Source of the DNA: Schlegelella_A sp031360885 | Lineage (GTDB): Bacteria; Pseudomonadota; Gammaproteobacteria; Burkholderiales; Burkholderiaceae_C | Assembly (NCBI GenBank): GCA_031360885.1 | Contig: JANMCC010000065.1 | Span: 1 to 7,364 of the forward strand | DNA: 7,364 nucleotides | Reading direction: 5' to 3' | Shown here: piece by piece, positions 1-6,041 of the stretch | Position numbering within the stretch: position 1 is the first letter of the stretch | Layout of the letters: each line of letters opens with the position of its first letter | The notes under the pieces: generated by a model | The model's input: only the letters and a program-made list of their open reading frames with translations | The model's database searches: none | Told to the model about the DNA's origin: nothing | Made by a program: the position numbers and the translations under genes

Positions 1-920
1 CATACCGGCACGGCGACGATCGGCTTGCCATCATCGAACAGGCGCACCGTGTCGAACGCCTGGAAGCCCCAGTTCAGGAGCTTCTGGCTCTCGCCGGCGC
101 GCGCCTCCATCGAGGTGGTGTTCAGCACCACGGTCAGGATCCGCCGCCGGCCGGCGGCGCCGGCGGCGGCGCGGGTCGGGGCGTCGCGCGGCGCCGTGGG
201 GAGGAGGCAGGAGCCGGCGGCCTCGGTGAAGCCGGTCTTCATGCCGTCGACGGTCGGGTCGCGGCGCAGCAACAGGTTACGGTTCGGCTGGGTGATGTGG
301 TTGTAGCGGTACTCCTTCATCGAGTAGTACGGGAAGTACTCGGGGAAGTCGCGAATGATGTGCGTCGCGATCGCGGCGATGTCGCGCGCGGTGCTGCGGT
401 GGCCGGCCTCGGTCAGGCCGGCGACGTTCTTGAACGACGTGTTCTTCAGGCCCCAGGCCTGGGCTTGCCGGTTCATCATGCCGACGAACACGTCCAGGCT
501 GCCGCCCACGCCCTCGGCCAGCGCCACCGCAGCATCGTTGCCGCTCTGCACGATCAGGCCGCGCAGCAGCTCGTCGACCTTGGGCCGCATGGTGGTGTCG
601 ATGAACATCAGCGAGCCGCCGCCCTTGCGCTCGGACCAGGCCCGCATCGAGACCGGCAGCTCCTGCTCGAGCGTCAGCTTCTTCTCGCGCAGCGCCTGGA
701 AGACGATGTACGCGGTCATCAGCTTGGTCAGCGACGCCGGATCGATGGGCGCGTCGGCGTTGCGCTCGGCGAGCGTCTGGTCGGTCGTGAGGTCGAGCAC
801 CAGGTAGCTCTTGGCGGCGACCTCGGGCGGTTGCGGCGCCTGGGCCCAGGCGAAGGTCGCGAACGTGGCGGCGAACAGGAAGGCGAGAGCGCGGGAAGCG
901 AGCGGGGCGGAAATCGGCAT
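1..920 (-). CDS. dacC: Serine-type D-alanyl-D-alanine carboxypeptidase (DacC/PBP5-6 type), 3' end outside window
   Basis: The first 306 residues are visible and the frame runs open through the left edge. A signal peptide is apparent at 1-26 (ALAFLFAATFATFAWA, predicted cleavage after AWA). The penicillin-binding motifs are all present: S63-L-T-K66 (acylated serine and its lysine), S126-G-N128 and K228-T-G230. Family context also matches: TARDIAAIATHII, MKEYRYNHITQPNRN and SMEARAGESQKLLNWGF. The enzyme trims the terminal D-alanine of peptidoglycan pentapeptides in the periplasm. The C-terminal PBP5 domain and membrane-anchoring helix lie off the window. The ATG at 920 is chosen because it gives the signal peptide; no clear Shine-Dalgarno is seen. 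After the KTG motif there is an Ala/Arg/Pro-rich stretch (about 240-260) that looks longer than in relatives. The symbol is by type only; dacA is possible. Confidence 0.92.
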   Translation of the reverse strand, partial: MPISAPLASRALAFLFAATFATFAWAQAPQPPEVAAKSYLVLDLTTDQTLAERNADAPIDPASLTKLMTAYIVFQALREKKLTLEQELPVSMRAWSERKGGGSLMFIDTTMRPKVDELLRGLIVQSGNDAAVALAEGVGGSLDVFVGMMNRQAQAWGLKNTSFKNVAGLTEAGHRSTARDIAAIATHIIRDFPEYFPYYSMKEYRYNHITQPNRNLLLRRDPTVDGMKTGFTEAAGSCLLPTAPRDAPTRAAAGAAGRRRILTVVLNTTSMEARAGESQKLLNWGFQAFDTVRLFDDGKPIVAVPV

Positions 921-952
921 CGAGAAGGTTCGGTCGGAAGGGGAATGAGGGG

Positions 953-1591
953 TCAGACAGCGGCGAGCTCGTGCAGTTCACGCAACAGCACGTTTTTCAG
1001 CGAGGTCAATTGTCCGTGGAAGAAGTGGCCCACCCCGGGGAAGACGATCACCGGCAGCGATTGCGGCCGGGCCCAGGCCAGCGTGGCCGAGAGCGGCACG
1101 ACGTCGTCGACCTCGCCGTGCAGCACCACGGTGTCGGCCGGAACGTTCGGCACCGTCTGCTTCTCGGTCGAGGGTCCGACGAGCACCAGCCGGCGCGGCT
1201 TCTCGCCCTCGGGCAGGCGGTCGGCGACGGTCGCGGCGACGTAGCCGCCGAAGGAAAAGCCCGCCAGCGCCCACGGCAGGCCGGCGAACTCGCTGCGCTC
1301 TCGCACCGCGGCGACCACGGCGAAGGCGTCCTCGACCTCGCCCAGGCCCTGGCCCCAGGTGCCTTCGGAGCGGCCGATGCCGCGGAAGTTGAAGCGCATG
1401 CTGGTCCAGCCGAGCTGCAGGAAGGTGCGCGCCACCATCTGCACGACCTTGTTGTCGAGCGTGCCGCCGAACTGCGGATGCGGATGGCAGACGACGGCGA
1501 CGCCGCGCGGCGTGCCCTCGGGCCGGTCGATCGCGCATTCGATGCGCCCGGCCGGACCGGCGATCTCTTCGCGGACCGTGCGCGGATTCAT
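953..1591 (-). CDS. Alpha/beta hydrolase (short, dienelactone hydrolase-like)
   Basis: A 212-residue single-domain hydrolase. Seen: the VAVVCHPHPQFGGTLDNKVV block after the first strands, RFNFRGIGRSEG, and the nucleophile elbow G111-F-S113-F-G115. The acid lies in LHGEVDDVVPL (D162 or D163), and the catalytic histidine in GVGHFFHG (H189). All triad positions are present, so it should be active. This CHPHP...RGxGxSxG subgroup is widespread in proteobacteria and annotated only as alpha/beta hydrolase, with no assigned substrate. No signal peptide is visible, so it is expected in the cytoplasm. The ATG at 1591 follows the ferredoxin stop by 10 nt, with a weak AGGG ahead of it. The TGA stop lies 32 nt before the carboxypeptidase start. 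Confidence 0.9.
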   Translation of the reverse strand: MNPRTVREEIAGPAGRIECAIDRPEGTPRGVAVVCHPHPQFGGTLDNKVVQMVARTFLQLGWTSMRFNFRGIGRSEGTWGQGLGEVEDAFAVVAAVRERSEFAGLPWALAGFSFGGYVAATVADRLPEGEKPRRLVLVGPSTEKQTVPNVPADTVVLHGEVDDVVPLSATLAWARPQSLPVIVFPGVGHFFHGQLTSLKNVLLRELHELAAV

Positions 1592-1601
1592 GGTCAGGGC
1601 C

Positions 1602-1940
1602 CTAGCGGCCGATGTCCGGCGGCAGCAGCAGCCGCTCGACGACCTTGCCCTGCTTCAGGTGCGAGTCGACGATCTCGTCGATGTCGGCCTCGTCGACGTA
1701 CGTGTACCAGGTGGCATCGGGATAGACGACGGCGACGGGTCCGCCGGCGCAGCGGTCCAGGCAGCCCGCCTTGTTGACCCGGATCCCGCCCGGGCCGGCC
1801 AGCTGCTCCTTCTTGACGCGCGACTTGCAATGGTCGAAGCCCGCCTTGGCGTTGTGGTGCGCGCAGGAGTTCTCGCCCTTCTCGCGGTCGTTGAGGCAGA
1901 AGAAGATGTGCCGCTGGTAGTACGGAACGGGCATGGGCAT
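1602..1940 (-). CDS. Thioredoxin-like [2Fe-2S] ferredoxin
   Basis: A 112-residue protein of the thioredoxin-fold ferredoxin family (the Aquifex aeolicus Fd4 / Clostridium pasteurianum type). Seen: YYQRHIFFCLNDRE at the N-terminus, and four cysteines in the cluster-binding pattern C15, C26, C60 and C64, with C60-LDR-C64 in the loop after GGIRVNKAG. C38 is an additional cysteine. A VVYPDATWYTYVDEADIDEIVDSHL-type C-terminus, here split over strand and helix, completes the fold. It is a small cytoplasmic electron carrier whose partner is not evident. The start could be the ATG at 1940 or the ATG two codons later; neither has a good Shine-Dalgarno. The alpha/beta hydrolase follows after 10 nt, so the two are probably co-transcribed. 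Confidence 0.9.
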   Translation of the reverse strand: MPMPVPYYQRHIFFCLNDREKGENSCAHHNAKAGFDHCKSRVKKEQLAGPGGIRVNKAGCLDRCAGGPVAVVYPDATWYTYVDEADIDEIVDSHLKQGKVVERLLLPPDIGR

Positions 1941-1973
1941 GCAAGGAGGAAAAGCGCGAAGCCTACACGCCTC

Positions 1974-1996
1974 CCCCTCCCGCTCGCGGGAGAGGG
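1974..1996. repeat. GC-rich intergenic hairpin element
   Basis: CTCCCG (1977-1982) pairs with CGGGAG (1987-1992) across a CTCG loop. Three more C-G pairs (1974-1976 with 1994-1996) form after a single bulged A. It lies in the 70-nt spacer (1941-2010) between the VOC and ferredoxin genes, the only gene-free stretch of any size here. It resembles the CTCCCGC-NNN-GCGGGAG type of element scattered between genes in many GC-rich proteobacteria, but copy number cannot be seen from one window. No U-run follows on either strand, so it is not a textbook intrinsic terminator. It could still slow polymerase or protect the upstream transcript end. The rest of the spacer shows no promoter I can defend. Confidence 0.55.
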
Positions 1997-2010
1997 TCGC
2001 GGCGGGGGAG

Positions 2011-2388
2011 CTAGAGGCTCTCGGCGGGATCGAAGTCGAGCTCGACCTTGGCGCCGTTCGGGTCGTAGCTGAAGAGCTGCCAGATGCCCGAGTCCTTCTG
2101 CCGGCGCAGGTCGTACTTGACGCCCGCGACGTCGAAGCGCGCCTTCACCGCCTTCACGTCGCTCGCCGTGAACGCCATGTGGTCGATCACGCCGGCGCGC
2201 TGCGCGGGGGGCTTCCTGTCGAAGTACAGGTGCAGGATCGCCTGCGTGCCGTCGCCGTAGAGCCAGGCGCCGTCGAAGCCGAGGTCGGGCCGCCAGCCTT
2301 CCTTCAGGCCGAGCAGGCCGACGTAGAAATCGAGCGTCTTCTGCCGGTCTTCGGCGATGACGGTGAAGTGGTTCATGCCGACGATCAT
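2011..2388 (-). CDS. VOC family (glyoxalase/dioxygenase-like) protein
   Basis: A 125-residue protein with two beta-alpha-beta-beta-beta modules of the vicinal oxygen chelate fold. Seen: MNHFTVIAEDRQKTLDFYVGLLGL at the start, AWLYGDG, ILHLYF, IDHMAFTASD, and the C-terminal IWQLFSYDPNGAKVELDF. Candidate metal ligands are H7, H53, H70 and E116, at positions where VOC enzymes usually carry them, so a metal-dependent enzyme is plausible. The reaction cannot be read from the sequence: glyoxalase, dioxygenase, epimerase and resistance proteins share this fold. The chosen ATG is the first plausible start, with GAGGG seven bases upstream; a second ATG lies four codons later. It follows the oxidoreductase fusion after 35 nt and is probably the last gene of the operon. 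Confidence 0.85.
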   Translation of the reverse strand: MIVGMNHFTVIAEDRQKTLDFYVGLLGLKEGWRPDLGFDGAWLYGDGTQAILHLYFDRKPPAQRAGVIDHMAFTASDVKAVKARFDVAGVKYDLRRQKDSGIWQLFSYDPNGAKVELDFDPAESL

Positions 2389-2400
2389 GAGGGGACCCTC
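2389..2400 (-). promoter_or_regulatory. Self-complementary GAGGGTCCCCTC at the VOC ribosome binding site
   Basis: On the minus strand this 12-mer lies directly before the ATG of the VOC gene. The Shine-Dalgarno-like GAGG can pair with CCTC across a four-base loop, which could partly mask the ribosome binding site. The stem is only four base pairs, so any regulatory effect is a guess. Confidence 0.3.
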
Positions 2401-2423
2401 GCGTTCTTTTCCGGGCTCGATTC

Positions 2424-3893
2424 TCAGGCGATCAGCACCAGCGCGCCGATCGTGCGCCGCGACTCGAGCCGGCGGTGCGCCTCGTCGGCCGCGCCGAGCG
2501 CGTGGCGCTCGATCGGCGGCGCCTTGAGCGTGCCGTCGGCGAGCGCCGCCCAGACACGGGCCGCGCGTTCGGCCAGATCGGCCTGGGTCGCGGTGTAGTC
2601 GAACACCGCCGGCCGCGAGAAGGTGATCGACTTCTCCACCAGGCGATCGGCCGAGAGCGGCTGCAGCGCGCCGCTCGCCTGGCCGAGGCTGATCCAGTGA
2701 CCGCGCCGGGCGAGCGCGGCGAAGTTCTCCTCGCGCGCCGCATCGCCGATGCCGTCGATCACGACGTCGGCGCCGCCGAATCGGGCCTGCACCGCCTCGG
2801 CGAAGCGGTGCTCGGGCGTGACGATCGGGAACTCGCAACCGTACTCGCGGGCGACGCGCGCCTTGGCCTCGCTGGACACCGTGCCGATCACCGTCGCGCC
2901 GAGCCGGCGCGCCCAGGAACAGGCGAGCAGCCCCACGCCCCCAGCCGCGGCATGCACCAGCAGCCGCGTGCCCGGTCCGACGTGGCCGAGGTCGCGCAGC
3001 AGGAAATCGGCGGTGATGCCCTTGAGCAGCGTCGCCGCGGCCACCTCGTCCTCGACCGCGGGCGGCAGGCGCACCACCCACGCTGCCGGCACGGTGCGCA
3101 CGCTGCAGTAGGCGCCGGCCTGCGGGCCGAGGTAGGCGACGCGGTCGCCGGGCAGCAGGCCGCTGACGCCGGCGCCGGCGCCGACGTCGACCACCGTGCC
3201 CGTCGCCTCCAAGCCCGGCACGCCGGGCCGCGGCAGCATCGGCGGGATCCAGCCCTTGCGCAGATAGACGTCGAGATAGTTGACGCCGATCGCGCGCTGG
3301 CGGATGCGCACCTCGCCGGCCTCGGGCGCCGCCGCTTCGCCGTCGCCCGGCTGCAGCACGTCGGGCCCGCCGTAGTGGCGGACCTCGGCCCGCCGCGACG
3401 CCATCGGCAAGGCCGTCGGCAGCGCGCGCCCCGAGGCGCCGCGCCGGTCGCCGCCGTCGCGCAGGTAGCGGCGCAGGTTGTCGAAGCCGGCTTCGTAGAC
3501 ACCCTGGGCCACCATCTCGCGCAGCTCGCGCTCCTGCCCCGGCGGCGTGGCGAAGGTCGACTCCCAGTGCCAGAAGGTGCGGTCGCCGTCGGTCACCGGC
3601 TTGAGCGTCACGGTCGCGACGTAGCGCTGCAACGGCACCGTCGCCTCGACGATGCAGTAGGTGCTCCTGTAGTCGGTGTCGGAGAGCGTCAGGAGCTGCT
3701 CGCGGATCCGATGGCCGTCCTTCAGCGTGAAGCTGCGCACGCAGCCGACCTGGTCGCTGCGCTCGTCGCCCTCGATCCGGCTCTCCGCCACGACGTCGTG
3801 CCACTGGTCGTGGCTGTTGAAGTCGCGCAGCAGCGCCCAGACGCGGTCTATCGGCGCGTCGATCACGGTCGAGCGAACGACGTGCTGCAGCAC
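2424..3893 (-). CDS. Fusion of an SRPBCC domain to a QOR-type quinone oxidoreductase
   Basis: A 489-residue protein with two domains. Residues 1-146 are an SRPBCC domain paralogous to the preceding gene (VIDAPIDRVW, QWHDVV, DQVGCVRSF, YVATVTLKPVTDG, QGVYEAGFDNLRRYL). Residues 147-163 are a Gly/Arg/Ala/Pro linker. Residues about 164-489 are a complete zinc-independent quinone oxidoreductase of the medium-chain dehydrogenase/reductase superfamily. That part shows the NYLDVYLRKG block (205-214), the GLEATGTV region, the nucleotide-binding motif AAAGGVG (315-321), a GTVSSEAK segment (337-344) typical of NADPH-preferring QORs, and the C-terminal EAHRRLESRRTIGALVL block. No catalytic zinc GHE motif is present. 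The usual QOR length is about 325 residues, so the N-terminal 163 are extra. The GTG start has a good Shine-Dalgarno and lies 4 nt after the upstream stop. The natural acceptor is unknown; a quinone, or an enone or other electrophile, is plausible. Confidence 0.87.
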   Translation of the reverse strand: MLQHVVRSTVIDAPIDRVWALLRDFNSHDQWHDVVAESRIEGDERSDQVGCVRSFTLKDGHRIREQLLTLSDTDYRSTYCIVEATVPLQRYVATVTLKPVTDGDRTFWHWESTFATPPGQERELREMVAQGVYEAGFDNLRRYLRDGGDRRGASGRALPTALPMASRRAEVRHYGGPDVLQPGDGEAAAPEAGEVRIRQRAIGVNYLDVYLRKGWIPPMLPRPGVPGLEATGTVVDVGAGAGVSGLLPGDRVAYLGPQAGAYCSVRTVPAAWVVRLPPAVEDEVAAATLLKGITADFLLRDLGHVGPGTRLLVHAAAGGVGLLACSWARRLGATVIGTVSSEAKARVAREYGCEFPIVTPEHRFAEAVQARFGGADVVIDGIGDAAREENFAALARRGHWISLGQASGALQPLSADRLVEKSITFSRPAVFDYTATQADLAERAARVWAALADGTLKAPPIERHALGAADEAHRRLESRRTIGALVLIA

Positions 3894-3897
3894 GAAT

Positions 3898-4338
3898 CTA
3901 TCTCCGGCCGAAGTGCCGCTTCAAGGCGTCGAAGCCGCCCTGGAACACGCCCTGACCGATGGTCTCGACGAGCTCGCGCTCGCGCGCTTCGGCGCAGTCG
4001 AACTCTGCGCTCCATTCGGCGAAGCAGCGCGCGCCGTCGGTCACCGGCGTGAGCTTCAGGGTGGCGACGTAGTTCTCCACGCCCATCGGGCTCTCGAGGA
4101 TCTCGTAGACGCACGAGTAGTCGTAGTCGGAGAGCGCCAGCAGGCGCTCGCGGATCATGCCGCCGTCACGGGTGTGGAAGTGGCGGATGCAGCCGACCCG
4201 GTCGCTCGATTCGCTGTTCTCGATCCGGCTGTCTGCGATGCCGGGGTGCCACTGCGGCATTCCGTTGAAGTCGCGGATCCGCGACCAGACGGTGTCGGCG
4301 CTGGCGTCGATGACGCTCGAGGTGTAGACCCGGATCAC
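3898..4338 (-). CDS. SRPBCC family (START/polyketide cyclase-like) ligand-binding protein
   Basis: A 146-residue protein consisting of one SRPBCC domain. Seen: the N-terminal strand and helix VIDASADTVWSRIRDFN, then QWHPGI, the DRVGCIRHF strand, REQ/RERLLALSD, YVATLKLTPVTDG and the C-terminal helix QGVFQGGFDALKRHF. This is the layout of MxaD/BetV1-like helix-grip proteins, which have a deep hydrophobic cavity and may bind lipids, aromatics or polyketides. The ligand here is unknown. It aligns without gaps to residues 1-146 of the next gene, and I count about half the positions as identical, so the two are tandem paralogues. The start is a GTG overlapping the flotillin stop as GTGA, with no obvious Shine-Dalgarno, which points to coupling. 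No signal peptide is visible. Family assignment is firm; role is unknown. Confidence 0.88.
   Translation of the reverse strand: MIRVYTSSVIDASADTVWSRIRDFNGMPQWHPGIADSRIENSESSDRVGCIRHFHTRDGGMIRERLLALSDYDYSCVYEILESPMGVENYVATLKLTPVTDGARCFAEWSAEFDCAEARERELVETIGQGVFQGGFDALKRHFGRR
3901..3905 (-). promoter_or_regulatory. Shine-Dalgarno GGAGA deciding a GTG start
   Basis: The minus strand reads GGAGA, then seven bases that include the upstream TAG stop, then the GTG at 3893. It supports initiation of the SRPBCC-oxidoreductase fusion at that GTG. No comparable site precedes the internal ATG at 3404. Confidence 0.65.
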
Positions 4339-6041
4339 GACGGGTCTTTGGCCGGGGCCGGAGGCAGCGCGACCGTCGCCCCGCTGGCGCCGCCCACGAG
4401 TCGCTGGATGTCACCGCCCTCGAGGCCGATCTCGCGCAGCAGCTGGTCGACGAGCGGCGCCTGCGCGCGAAAGCGCAGGGCCGAGTTGACGAGACCGTCG
4501 GAGAAATTGCCCCCTCCGCTGTGGTGGCCACCATCACCGTTGGAGCTGCCGCCGCCGCCGCCGAGCCCGTCGACGTGCAGGATCTTGATGCCCTCGATCC
4601 GCTCCATCGGCCGCACCGATTCGCGAATGATCCCCTCGGCCTTCTCGACCAGGCGCATGCGCAGGGCAGACATGCGCGCCTCGGGCGAGAGCATGTTGTG
4701 CGCGTCGTTCATCAGCTTCAGCGCCTCGGCCTCGATCTCGGCGCGCACCTTCATCGCCAGCGAGCGGATCTTGTCGGCGTCGGCATCGGCCTCGGCCTGG
4801 GCGCGCACCGCCGCGCCGCGGTCGGCGCTCGCGTCCTTCTCGGCGCGCGCCGCGCTGGTCAGGCGCAAGGCCTCGCGCTCGGCCGCCTGGCGCGAGCCGA
4901 TCAGCTCGATCGCCTTCTTGCGCTCGGCCATCTCGACCTCGCGCGCGGTGAACACCTTCTCCTCGGCGGTCACCGCCTCGGCGCGCGCCGTGTCGGCCGC
5001 CGCCTGGGCCACGCTCTGCGCTTCGCTTTCCTTCGCCACGGCGATCGCCCGCTTCTGCTCGGCCAGCTCGACCGTCATGCGGCGATCGATCTCGGCCGCC
5101 TGGATCGTGCGCTCCTTGCCGATCCGCTCCTTCTCGATCGTCTGCTCGGAGCGGATGCGCGCCGCGTCGATCGTCTGCTTGGCGGCGATCTGCGCGCTCT
5201 CGCCCTGCTCCTCGCGCTGTGCCCGCTCGGTCATCAGCTCGGCGCGCTGCCGGGCGCGCGCGACCTCCACCTCCCGCTGCTGGCTGAGCCGCGCGTACTC
5301 GCTCTCCCGGTCGATCTCGAGCGAGAGCTTCTCGGCCTCGAGGTTCTTGTTGCGGATCGCGATCAGCGTGTCCTGCTCGACGTCGTTCCTCTGCTTCTTG
5401 CGCTGCTCGATCGTCTCGGTGAGTCGCGTCAGGCCCTCGGCGTCGAAGGCGTTGCTCGGGTTGAAGAAATCCATGCCGGTCTGGTCGAGCTGGGTCAGCG
5501 ACGCCGACTCGAGCTCGAGGCCGTTCTTCGTCAGGTCCTCGGCGACGGTCTCGCGCACTCTTCGGACGTAGACACCGCGCTTCTCGTGCAGCTCTTCCAT
5601 CGTCATCTCGGCGGCCGCGGTGCGCAGGGCGTCGACGAACTTGCCTTCGACCAGCTCCTTGAGCTGCTCGGGCTCCATCGTTCTCAGGCCGAGCGTCTGC
5701 GCCGCCGCCGCCACCGCCTCCGGCCGGGCGGCGACGCGCACGTAGAACTCGGCGATCATGTCCACGCGCATCCGGTCGCGGGTGATCAGCGCCTTGTCGC
5801 GCCCGCGCGTCACCTCCAGGCGCAGCGTGTTCATGTTCACCGGGATCACGTCGTGGACGATCGGCAGCACGAACGCGCCGCCGTCCAGCACGACCTTCTG
5901 CCCGCCGAGCCCGGTGCGCACGAACGCCCGCTCCTTGGAGCTGCGCAGGTAGAGCCAGTGCATCAGCCAGACGGCGATCGCGACGACGATCGCGACGACG
6001 ATCAGGCCGAGGATGAAGCTGCCGAATTGGGCGCCTGTCAT
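4335..6041 (-). CDS. yqiK: Flotillin (YqiK-type SPFH/band 7 membrane scaffold protein)
   Basis: A 568-residue protein. Seen: one hydrophobic segment at about 10-32 (FILGLIVVAIVVAIAVWLMHWL), then an SPFH domain at about 37-200 with the YqiK-like signatures AFVRTGLGGQKVV, IPVNMNTLRLEV and DRMRVD. A long charged Ala/Glu/Arg coiled coil follows at about 205-470. After VDGL there is a Gly/His-rich linker (494-512), and then a C-terminal segment LVNSALRFRAQAPLVDQLL. This order and these motifs match Escherichia coli YqiK closely as I remember it. Flotillins oligomerise at the inner membrane and organise membrane microdomains. The YqiJ/NfeD-like partner that often accompanies them is not among the visible neighbours. 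The ATG at 6041 forms an ATGA overlap with the upstream stop and has a good Shine-Dalgarno. The TGA stop overlaps the next gene as GTGA. Flotillin identity is very secure; the symbol rests on similarity only. Confidence 0.93.
   Translation of the reverse strand: MTGAQFGSFILGLIVVAIVVAIAVWLMHWLYLRSSKERAFVRTGLGGQKVVLDGGAFVLPIVHDVIPVNMNTLRLEVTRGRDKALITRDRMRVDMIAEFYVRVAARPEAVAAAAQTLGLRTMEPEQLKELVEGKFVDALRTAAAEMTMEELHEKRGVYVRRVRETVAEDLTKNGLELESASLTQLDQTGMDFFNPSNAFDAEGLTRLTETIEQRKKQRNDVEQDTLIAIRNKNLEAEKLSLEIDRESEYARLSQQREVEVARARQRAELMTERAQREEQGESAQIAAKQTIDAARIRSEQTIEKERIGKERTIQAAEIDRRMTVELAEQKRAIAVAKESEAQSVAQAAADTARAEAVTAEEKVFTAREVEMAERKKAIELIGSRQAAEREALRLTSAARAEKDASADRGAAVRAQAEADADADKIRSLAMKVRAEIEAEALKLMNDAHNMLSPEARMSALRMRLVEKAEGIIRESVRPMERIEGIKILHVDGLGGGGGSSNGDGGHHSGGGNFSDGLVNSALRFRAQAPLVDQLLREIGLEGGDIQRLVGGASGATVALPPAPAKDPS

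Noticed and set aside
277..981. A minus-strand frame starting at 981 over the carboxypeptidase region
   Set aside because: It is out of frame with the signal peptide and the SxxK, SGN and KTG motifs, which are all in the frame starting at 920; its product is Arg-rich nonsense.
1974..1996. Rho-independent terminator
   Set aside because: The hairpin is present but no U-tract follows on either strand, so I list it as a hairpin or repeat only.
2424..3404. Separate oxidoreductase gene starting at the internal ATG at 3404
   Set aside because: The frame is continuous with the SRPBCC domain, no stop intervenes, and no Shine-Dalgarno precedes this ATG. A minor internal start cannot be excluded.
2011..3804. 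A 597-codon form of the VOC protein extending upstream
   Set aside because: The extra part is an Arg-rich shadow of the oxidoreductase gene; VOC homology begins at the ATG at 2388.
2475..4052. A long plus-strand frame opposite the SRPBCC and oxidoreductase genes
   Set aside because: The product is Arg/Ala/His/Gly-rich without family motifs, while the opposite strand encodes clear domains with ribosome sites.
3676..5571. A 631-codon open frame on the plus strand antisense to the flotillin and neighbours
   Set aside because: It is Ser/Arg/Ala-rich with no recognisable domain, and mirrors the coiled-coil codons of the flotillin. Long antisense frames are expected in DNA with this GC3 bias.
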